Below, piece after piece: positions 28,801-34,829 of a DNA stretch of 64,000 nt. The notes below the pieces were generated by a model. The model had not been told where the DNA came from. It did not search any database and was given only the letters and a program-made list of their open reading frames with translations. Position 1 is the stretch's first letter. Every line of letters begins with the position of its first letter. Both the position numbers and the translations under genes were made by a program. Origin of the DNA: an uncultured Pirellulales bacterium (lineage in GTDB: Bacteria; Planctomycetota; Planctomycetia; Pirellulales; Thermoguttaceae); contig CALLPE010000012.1 in NCBI GenBank assembly GCA_938015445.1, positions 23,532-87,531 of the forward strand, given 5' to 3'.

Positions 28801-28986
28801 CTGTGGCAGTCGGGCAGATAGCTGATCGAACATCACCGCTAGCAGGTCCAGCGGCACACCGGCATCGGCGATTCCACGAAGGCTGGCGTGTCCCCGACGC
28901 AAGTCGCGCACGCCCAGCCCGCGCAGCCAATCGCCCGCTGCCTCAGCACTTTCCAGATAATGCTGCACCACGCTGGGTTCGATCAT
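25867..28986 (-). CDS. glnE: Bifunctional glutamine synthetase adenylyltransferase/deadenylase
   Basis: GlnE adenylylates glutamine synthetase (lowering its activity) and removes the group again, under PII control. The 1039-residue product has two nucleotidyltransferase domains. The first has GLGKLGGLELNYSSDIDL near residue 230 and the second has MGKLGGRELNYHSDLDV near 765; each is followed by its helical GlnD-PII-associated region (motifs KTGRGGIRDVEF and KRGPGGIVDIEF). The ATG at 28986 gives the normal N terminus; the open frame upstream to 29124 looks non-coding. It is about 90 residues longer than the enteric protein. It converges with pckG. Confidence 0.95.
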   Translation of the reverse strand: MIEPSVVQHYLESAEAAGDWLRGLGVRDLRRGHASLRGIADAGVPLDLLAVMFDQLSARLPQCADADMALNNLDRFVAAARNPLAIGTLFERDPEALPVLLQIFSTSQYLSELLIVDPEGFDLLRLTEGQPVSRQALVDELTAEVLALEHRPMVLRALRRFKRRETLRIAYGDIIREQSLATVAAQISYLADAIVEAALQAAYRKLVEQRGVPRAADGQVARLVVLGLGKLGGLELNYSSDIDLVMFYDGEGRTDGQRPTGNAEFFQLLARELVRLLTEITELGAAYRVDLRLRPEGSRGPMVASVASALAYYDLRGRTWERQAYIKARPVAGDLRLGEEFLRRLTPWIYPRYLSTADIAGIKALKRRIEQQAHRSGGDRRNVKTGRGGIRDVEFAIQFLQLLNGAELPQLRTGNTLEAIARLGQAGCLTDQERAILESNYSFLRKVEHRLQIMFDLQTHTLPEDPDELAKLALRLGYSQADRQAARQRFMADYCHRTELNRRILDHLLHHAFSDEVQTEPEVDLVLDPEPSPEQIATVLSKYRFRDIQQAYQNLMALAEEKLRFLSTRRCRHFLAAIAPRLLQAIANTADPDATLVNLCQVSDSLGGKGVLWELFSFNPPSLHLYVEICAYSPYLSGMLVSNPGMIDSLMDSLVLDKLPSRRWLQATLADLCRGAEDLDPILHSFKNDQHLRIGVRDLLGKEDLEQVVAALSDVAETALEQIAAREYRNLLTKFGCPTVADGPRAGEPCEFVILAMGKLGGRELNYHSDLDVVFLYEADGHTLPPQFDVKAHSTSNRHFFSELGQRIIRACGRVGPAGKLYEIDARLRPTGRSGVLATSLTEFERYFRQAEAQLWERQALCKARVVFGSPGIARQATEVVERAMFCSPWQPEHLEQIRHMRHRLEQAAAAGDLKRGPGGIVDIEFLVQMLQLKYGADNPALRTPNTLAGLAELYRAGHLTADDYDYLYYAYRLLRIIETRLCLLNSPARDRLPQDPIELAKLAHLLRYADVTLLLEDFESATRQIRQRFQKIFAAESD

Positions 28987-29227
28987 GGGGCATGCTGGAT
29001 TTGCTAATCGGGGGTGTAAACACTCGTCGACAAGGACGGCATTCGAAGCAGAATCTGCTTGCCAAGCCAGCCGCGACCGGGCGACCGGGGGTATTGGTCT
29101 TGCCAAAAGTATCAAGCACAACAACTACACAAGTGTAGCGGCTACTGCGCAGGGCACCACACCCCGCTGCACGGCCCAGCACAGACGGCTACCCGACATG
29201 TTGCAGCCCGCTTCGCAGCGTACCATA

Positions 29228-29391
29228 TGACGCCACAGGGTGTAGAACGGACTATTACACGACCAAGGTATAGCTGACCACATCAACGGTTCGTGGCGCC
29301 ACACGGTGCAGAAGGGACTAATACACGCAACGTCCGCGTCGAGCCCACAACAACACATGGCGCCACACGGTGTAGAACGGATCATTACACG
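29228..29391. repeat. Three 34-bp repeats at a 64-66-bp period
   Basis: Copies at 29228-29261, 29294-29327 and 29358-29391 share the cores CGCCACA.GGTG and TACACG. They differ at a few positions each and are separated by unrelated stretches of 32 and 30 bases. Copies one and three contain GTGTA with TACAC as an internal inverted repeat. The geometry resembles a CRISPR array, but the repeats are imperfect and there are no cas genes in the window. Confidence 0.8.
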
Positions 29392-29743
29392 GTTTAGCAC
29401 GACCTTTGAGTTCGCCGGCGCTAGTTGGTATCGAAAGTAGAAGCGGGAAAAATGCGTCTTGAAAGAAGTTAACGCGGAAAACGCATTTTCTTTCACATTT
29501 TACCAGCAGGTGCGCGTTGGCGCTGTCTTGCCAGGTGCTATCCGACTGCAAGTTGTGTTCCTCGTGCATTCTCGGCAAACCCGCTTCTTTCCCACCCGAG
29601 TTCATCCCCGCGGTGCGACCAGCGCTCTGCTGGTACGTGCTTCAACTGGCCCATCCACTCTGATAGATTGCAAGTTGCAAGCGGCAAGACAGTTACAATA
29701 CGGCTTGATGTGCTGTGCAGGACAGCATTCGCTCGGGTGATTT

Positions 29744-29748
29744 GGAGG
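29744..29748 (+). promoter_or_regulatory. RBS that decides a GTG start
   Basis: GGAGG lies 5 nt before the GTG at 29754. The in-frame start further upstream at 29715 lacks an SD and would add only 13 unconserved residues. Confidence 0.7.
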
Positions 29749-29753
29749 CCAGC

Positions 29754-31604
29754 GTGTCGCGAAAACGAGACTTGGTACTGTTGGTACAGCTACCCATCCC
29801 TCCAATGGGGCTAGATTCCCCGCGCGGCAATATACCGCTTGCAGCCGGTTATCTGAAGGCATACGCACAAAGCCGCTTGCCGTGCGGCGCGGAAATCGAC
29901 ATCCTGCCGCAAGCCGTCACCGACACTTACGGCGATGCGGCGCTGGTGGCAGAGATACTCGGCCGGCGTCCCAGCATCATTGGCTTCTCTTGCTATTTGT
30001 GGAACGTCGAGCGGACCCTGTGGATAGCACGGCAGCTCAAACAGCAGCAGCCGTGTGTGACCGTCGTGCTAGGCGGGCCGGAAATAACACCGGACAACGC
30101 CTGGGTGATGCGCTATGCACCGGCCGATTACGCGGTCGTTGGCGAGGGCGAAGCAAGTTTCGCCCGACTGCTATGGGCTCTGATCGCCAAGGAGTTCAAC
30201 GCGCCGGCAATACCGGGAGTAGTTGTACTGCGCGACTCGCTCGGGTTTCCAATTGTCAGCCATTGCCCCAAACCGGAGCTGATTGAGTCTTTGGACGAAG
30301 TGCCCTCGCCGTACCTTGCCGGCGTGTTGAAGCCCGATGGCGAGGGCACGGTCTACTTGGAGACCGTGCGGGGCTGCCATTTTCGGTGCCGGTACTGCTA
30401 CTATCCGAAGAGTTTTCCCCGCTTGCGCAAGTTTTCGCCTTCCAAGGTGCTGCTGGTGTTGCACTACGCCGCTAGCATCGGCGCGAAAGAAGTAGTGCTG
30501 ATTGATCCCTCGCTCAACGGCCGGAACGACTTCGACCAGTTGCTCGGCCTGCTGGCCCAGGGCAACAGCGGCAAACAGTTCGCTTACTCGGCGGAATTGC
30601 GGGCAGAACTGCTCCGGCCGGGACAAGCCGAAAAGTTGGCCGCCGCCGGCGTGGCCGAAGTGGAAATCGGCCTCCAGACTGTCGATCCGCTGGCCCAGCG
30701 ATTGAGCAACCGCCGCACCGATTTACACAAGTTCGCCGAAGGCGCCAAAGCATTGGCGGATGCCGGCATCCGCCGCCGGGTAGACCTTATCATCGGTTTG
30801 CCCGGCGACACGGTCGATTCGGTGCGCCGCAGCATCGAGTTCCTGGCCAACAACAAGCTTTACGACGAGGTGCAGGTATTCAACCTCCTGGTGCTGCCCG
30901 GCACGGCTTTCCGCCGCCACGCAAAGTTGCTCGGCCTGGATTACCAAGAGCGGCCTCCGTACGCTGTGCTGCGCACGCCGACGCTTCACTTGGGACAGAT
31001 TGAAATGCTTTTGGAAGAGGCCGAGGCGGCTTTCGGCACATTGTTTGATCCGCTGCCGGAACCGACCGAATTGCTCCAGGCCGCAGAGCAAGCCTTTAGC
31101 ACGCCAGCGGCCCAGCGGGCGGCACACGCGGCCGAAACGGGCCACGGTCGGTTCTCCGGCGACAGTCCGGTGCGGATCATTCGGGTTTCGCTGGACGACG
31201 CATTCAAGGAACAAATACCCTCGCTTCTTCCGCCGCCGCAAAGCTGGGCTAACAGCCTGGTACTGTGGATGAGATCGTCCGACTTCGACGCCGCACGAAA
31301 CACCGCGGCGGCAGTGATCGGGCACGTACTCGAACAAGCACCGCACACCGCTTTGCAGGTGTTGCTCGAACCACAAGGCGACTACCGCTGCGTGTCGTCT
31401 TTGGCACTGGCGACGCTGCTGGGAAATTGTTTTCAGACGACCAACTACCTGGACCACTATTACAGCGTCCAGCCCCGACGCATAGGCAGTGCGAAGCGCC
31501 TGATTGTGATCGCCCCCGAAGCAGCCAGAAACGACCGCCGCTGGCGACACCGAGTCACCAATTTTGCCGAGATAGTGTTCCGCGGCGATGGCCGCGCAGG
31601 CTGA
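29754..31604 (+). CDS. B12-binding-like radical SAM protein
   Basis: The 616-residue product has an N-terminal Rossmann-like domain of the cobalamin-binding type (about 5-145, VLLVQLPIPPMG...IGFSCYLWN...LGGPEIT). A DxHxxG cobalamin-ligand motif is not obvious. The radical SAM barrel follows with C208, C212 and C215 (CHFRCRYC), which should hold a 4Fe-4S cluster and SAM, plus EIGLQT and GLPGDT. The C-terminal 200 residues (after LFDPLPEP) have no domain I recognise. Related proteins methylate, cyclise or thiomethylate diverse substrates; the substrate here is unknown. It is a single gene. Confidence 0.85.
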   Translation: MSRKRDLVLLVQLPIPPMGLDSPRGNIPLAAGYLKAYAQSRLPCGAEIDILPQAVTDTYGDAALVAEILGRRPSIIGFSCYLWNVERTLWIARQLKQQQPCVTVVLGGPEITPDNAWVMRYAPADYAVVGEGEASFARLLWALIAKEFNAPAIPGVVVLRDSLGFPIVSHCPKPELIESLDEVPSPYLAGVLKPDGEGTVYLETVRGCHFRCRYCYYPKSFPRLRKFSPSKVLLVLHYAASIGAKEVVLIDPSLNGRNDFDQLLGLLAQGNSGKQFAYSAELRAELLRPGQAEKLAAAGVAEVEIGLQTVDPLAQRLSNRRTDLHKFAEGAKALADAGIRRRVDLIIGLPGDTVDSVRRSIEFLANNKLYDEVQVFNLLVLPGTAFRRHAKLLGLDYQERPPYAVLRTPTLHLGQIEMLLEEAEAAFGTLFDPLPEPTELLQAAEQAFSTPAAQRAAHAAETGHGRFSGDSPVRIIRVSLDDAFKEQIPSLLPPPQSWANSLVLWMRSSDFDAARNTAAAVIGHVLEQAPHTALQVLLEPQGDYRCVSSLALATLLGNCFQTTNYLDHYYSVQPRRIGSAKRLIVIAPEAARNDRRWRHRVTNFAEIVFRGDGRAG

Positions 31605-31681
31605 CCCGCGCACTGCTACAGCCGTAGCGCTACGCTGCTGCGCTTTTCAATCTGGCGTGGGCCGGAAGCGGCGCTCGGCGC

Positions 31682-32977
31682 TCAGACGAACTTGGTGATT
31701 CCGGGCATAGCTACCGGTGGCGTGGGCAGCGGCCCCCACTGGTACTGGGGCGGCGACAGGTCTTCCTTGGAATTCATCGCCTGTTCCCAAGTGATCATCT
31801 GCCCGGTGTAGGTCACCATCCGGCCCAGGATGGCCAACATGGTACTCAGCGCCATGTAACGCCCGTTGTTTATCGGTTTGCCTTTGCGGATGCTGGCAAA
31901 CAGCTCGTCGTGCTCGGTCTGATATATGTTGTTTTCCGGGCCGTCGTAGGTCCAGTTCACTTCGCCGGCAATACGCAGTCCTTTGCGGCCTTCGCTGATG
32001 AATGCCCGCCCCCTGCTTCCCACGGCCGCGGCGCTGATGTCGTTCTTGCAGCCGGGCATTTGTCGGGTGTTGCTAAACAGTTTGGTGCCGTCCTCGTATT
32101 CGTACACCACCGAATGATGGTCGTAGATGTTGCCGTACTCCGGACCGGTGCGCACCTGTCGGCCGCCCATGCCGATTGCCCGTGCCGGATACTGATCTTT
32201 CATCATCCACGCGCATACGTCGAGGAAATGCACGTGCTGCTCGACATTGAAATCGCCCGACAGCCATGTGAAGTAATACCAGTTGCGGCATTGCCAGTGC
32301 ATATCGGTCCAATCTGGCTCGCGTTTCTTCACCCAGATGCCACCCCGGTAATCATTGGCCTGCAAAGTGTGGATTTGTCCGATCGCGCCGTCTTGGATGC
32401 GCTTGATCGTTTCCTGAAAGCCGTAGGAGTATCGCAAGCACAGCCCGGAGACGACCGACAAGCCCTTCTGCTCGGCCAACTGGCAGCTTGCCAGCACCGA
32501 GCGCACACCGGGAGCATCGACCGCTACTGGCTTTTCGGCGAAGACATGTTTGCCGGCCTCGATGGCGGCCTTCAGATGAGCTGGGCGGAAGTGCGGCGGC
32601 TCGCACAACAGCACCACATCCACCCCGCAGCCGATAAGCTGCCTCCCGGCGTCGAAGCCCGAAAACTGACGCTCCGGCGGGACGTCGATCTTCTCGGCCA
32701 GCTCGGGCCGCTTCTGGAGGCTGCTTAAACAGATTTTCATTCTGTCGTCGAACAGGTCGGCCAGCGCCACCAACTTGACGTTTTTATCTGCCGAAAGGGC
32801 TTGTGCGGCAGCGCCAGTACCGCGTCCGCCGCAGCCGATCAGCCCTACCCGCAACAGGTCGCTGCCGGCCAGATGCACTCCGAAAGCCGGCGTCGAGGCA
32901 GCCAGTCCGCCCGCCGCTGCCAAGACCGTCGAGCGCCGCAAAAACTCCCGCCGCGAAACAGTTGACCGTGTGCTCAT
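31682..32977 (-). CDS. TAT-exported Gfo/Idh/MocA family oxidoreductase
   Basis: The 431-residue protein starts with a twin-arginine signal (SRREFLRRS, R9/R10, hydrophobic stretch, AFG). It then has an N-terminal Rossmann fold with GLIGCGGRGTG and the canonical EKP motif (FAEKPVA), so NAD(P) binding and dehydrogenase chemistry are plausible. Family members oxidise or reduce sugars, often at C3. TAT export means it is folded with its cofactor before leaving the cytoplasm. GGAGG lies 9 nt before the ATG. It is isolated from the other Gfo/Idh genes. Confidence 0.88.
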   Translation of the reverse strand: MSTRSTVSRREFLRRSTVLAAAGGLAASTPAFGVHLAGSDLLRVGLIGCGGRGTGAAAQALSADKNVKLVALADLFDDRMKICLSSLQKRPELAEKIDVPPERQFSGFDAGRQLIGCGVDVVLLCEPPHFRPAHLKAAIEAGKHVFAEKPVAVDAPGVRSVLASCQLAEQKGLSVVSGLCLRYSYGFQETIKRIQDGAIGQIHTLQANDYRGGIWVKKREPDWTDMHWQCRNWYYFTWLSGDFNVEQHVHFLDVCAWMMKDQYPARAIGMGGRQVRTGPEYGNIYDHHSVVYEYEDGTKLFSNTRQMPGCKNDISAAAVGSRGRAFISEGRKGLRIAGEVNWTYDGPENNIYQTEHDELFASIRKGKPINNGRYMALSTMLAILGRMVTYTGQMITWEQAMNSKEDLSPPQYQWGPLPTPPVAMPGITKFV

Positions 32978-33192
32978 GAGAAGTTACCTCCCACCTAGCC
33001 AAGTTGTCTCGACCGCACCGAGAACATCAAGGCTCTAGAATAGCAAGCGTGCGCGTGGCCGGGCAAGCGCGGCGGACGGAAAGAGCTGCTTATCCACAGG
33101 GAGCCGGGCTTGTTTAGGCGCGCGTGCGCAAGTTATAGCTTTCACTAACAAGTTCTTGCGCACAGGTCCAAGGTCTGAAGCACAGGCCAAAG

Positions 33193-33392
33193 GCCTTGCC
33201 CGTAAGTGTGGATTCCGGCTTGGACCTGCGACTTCCGGCTTGCACGTGTGAGTTCTGGCTTGCGCGTATGAATTCTGGCCAACACCTGGTGGTTCTGGGT
33301 GGCAGGTATCATTTGTGGCCCGCTCGTGTGGGCTGCGCGTTGCACGTCCGAGTTCTGCGTTTCAATCGCAAGCTGTGGCTGTTACGCGCAAG
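33193..33392. repeat. About ten tandem degenerate 20-bp repeats
   Basis: Consecutive 20-bp units starting at 33193, 33213, 33233 and so on to 33373 resemble TTCTGGCTTGCACGTGTGAG. The second to fourth units agree best, and the later ones keep only TTCTG, TTGCAC and GAG positions. No open frame uses them consistently. They lie in the gap between the Gfo/Idh gene and flgM. Confidence 0.8.
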
Positions 33393-33575
33393 CGAAGGGT
33401 TGAACCACCGATGCCTGCCGGGACAAACCAATCCGCTGCCGGTGCGCAGGCACTAGGTGCAAACGGGGTAAGGCGAGGCAAAACGCTCTGGGTTGCGCAT
33501 TTACTCCAGTCGCTCTATCCTGCGCCGTATAACGACCAAAGCCAGCACGAACCACCGACAGTGTAAATCCGTATA

Positions 33576-33678
33576 GATGTTAAACCGGGGTGGTATGGCT
33601 GTCGTTTTACCTCATTCCTGGCACGCAGCCGCCAGCCGTTCCGATGTTAAACCGGGGTGGTATGGCTGTCGTTTTACC
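33576..33678. repeat. Perfect 36-bp direct repeat pair with 31-bp spacer (CRISPR-like)
   Basis: The 36 bases at 33576-33611 are repeated without a mismatch at 33643-33678, separated by 31 unrelated bases. The unit begins GATGTTAAACCGG and ends GTCGTTTTACC, so its ends form an imperfect inverted repeat (GTTAAAC / GTTTTAC). Length, spacing and perfect identity fit a minimal two-repeat CRISPR array, but only one spacer exists and no cas gene is in the window, so I call it a repeat. Confidence 0.85.
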
Positions 33679-33696
33679 CGGCTGGTATATCCGGCT

Positions 33697-33742
33697 CCGC
33701 TGTTTGTAAAAATGCAAATCCGCTGTTCGTAAAGATGGAAAA
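33697..33742. repeat. Two tandem 23-bp repeats
   Basis: Units 33697-33719 and 33720-33742 share 19 of 23 bases (CCGCTGTT.GTAAA.ATG). They follow the 36-bp repeat pair by 18 bases. Confidence 0.8.
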
Positions 33743-34226
33743 AAGAACGTTGTAAGTACGGAAAGCGACGTCGCACGCAATTCGGCATCGGGCGAGCCTT
33801 GGGTAACGCGGAAGCCGATTCGAGCGAATCGAGAAGATCGAAGGATTTGTCGGATTCGGGCTGGACGGCGTGACTAGGCTTTGCATAATAGATGGTTGCT
33901 GGATTCCGTGCGTGCAGGAGCCGAGTGCAGGGGTGGAAGGCAAGCCGCTATGCACGGATAAACTAGGCGTACATATCGGCATTGCGTGTTGCAGTTTCAA
34001 CAGCCACTGTCGCCCTATCGGTTCACCGTTGCCCGGCTGCTACATGGAGCAGCCAACCGGTTCGTCACAGTTGATAAAGGCGTCGAAGCGTCGCGCTTCG
34101 CTATTATCCGGGCGTTTGCAGGGCGGTTGATGTACCGACCGGGCCATGACCGATAACTGCAATGCTAGCGGCGGAGCCGACGCGACTTGAGGTATACTTG
34201 CACGGATGGGATTCGGCCTCGCTTTG

Positions 34227-34232
34227 GGGAGC
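34227..34232 (+). promoter_or_regulatory. RBS that decides the flgM start
   Basis: GGGGAG lies 6 nt before the ATG at 34239; the in-frame ATG at 34206 has no SD. Confidence 0.7.
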
Positions 34233-34238
34233 GCAGCA

Positions 34239-34517
34239 ATGCACATTCACGGTCCAGCTCATCTACACGGCCCGCAACCAATCTCAGGGCCGCACGCTTC
34301 TAGACCAGCAGGCGCAGCCAAGCCACCGCAACCGTCGGCTATCGTCGACGAGTTGCAGATATCCGACGTAGCTCGTCTGGTGGCAGAAACCCATCAACTG
34401 CCCGATATCCGCCACGAGCGCGTGCAGGCGATCCGAGAACAAATTGCCGCCGGCACGTACGAAACGCCGGAGAAACTGGAAATCGCCATCTCGCGATTGC
34501 TGGACGAACTGGCCTGA
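34239..34517 (+). CDS. flgM: FlgM-like anti-sigma-28 factor
   Basis: FlgM binds the flagellar sigma factor FliA until the hook is complete, delaying late flagellar genes. The 92-residue protein has a His/Pro-rich, probably disordered N terminus (MHIHGPAHLHGPQPIS). The FlgM core has DVARLVAETHQLPDIRHERV, AIREQIAAGTYETPEKL and AISRLLDEL. This layout is typical of planctomycete FlgM as I remember it. No flagellar gene is adjacent. Together with cheB it indicates a flagellated swimming stage. Confidence 0.85.
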   Translation: MHIHGPAHLHGPQPISGPHASRPAGAAKPPQPSAIVDELQISDVARLVAETHQLPDIRHERVQAIREQIAAGTYETPEKLEIAISRLLDELA

Positions 34518-34829
34518 GGCCATTCGGCCCGCTGCAATTTGGCCGTTGCCGTTGCCATGCCAATTGCTTTCTCCCGGCCATCTAGAGCGACGGGGAACGC
34601 TCGTTGCGCCTGGTCCGACTGTCCAGCTCTGGTCCGGAGTTGAAGCGGTTCCCTTTCTTATCGGGACCTGGGCAAAAAGGCTGCGCTGAGGTGTCGGCAC
34701 TTGCCCGGCTGAACGGGTAAACGAAGCCAGACAGTTGTCATGGGACCTGCACGGTCAACTTCTCCGCGTATTGCTCGCCCCTTATCTGTCGAGACCCTCC
34801 AGTCTAAACTTTAATTGGAGGGGTGAGCG
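34518..34829. other. Gap flgM to hypF, no gene seen
   Basis: I see no protein-like frame, repeat or terminator in these 312 bases. A hypF promoter is expected here; GGAGGGG just before 34830 is its SD. Confidence 0.5.

Larger units (their letters stand above)
28987..29753. other. Divergent gap glnE / radical SAM gene
   Basis: No gene is visible in this 767-base gap. It carries a perfect inverted repeat CTACAC-AA-GTGTAG at 29125-29138, about 140 bases upstream of the glnE start, and then three dispersed 34-bp repeats. Promoters for both flanking genes should be here. Confidence 0.5.
32978..34238. other. 1.26-kb gap with three different repeat blocks, no gene
   Basis: This divergent gap holds a 20-bp array (33193-33392), a perfect 36-bp repeat pair (33576-33678) and a 23-bp repeat pair (33697-33742). 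I found no protein-like frame or RNA gene in it. The 215 bases next to the Gfo/Idh gene and the 490 bases next to flgM look like plain intergenic DNA. Confidence 0.6.

Noticed and set aside
29228..29391. Calling the three 34-bp repeats a CRISPR array
   Set aside because: The repeats differ from each other at several positions, only three exist, and no cas gene is present; kept as a repeat with a finding instead.
33596..33678. Possible cloning-vector contamination because the reverse of the 36-mer contains GTAAAACGACAGCCA, close to the M13 forward primer site
   Set aside because: It differs from the vector primer (GTAAAACGACGGCCA) and is embedded twice in a 36-bp unit with non-vector flanks.
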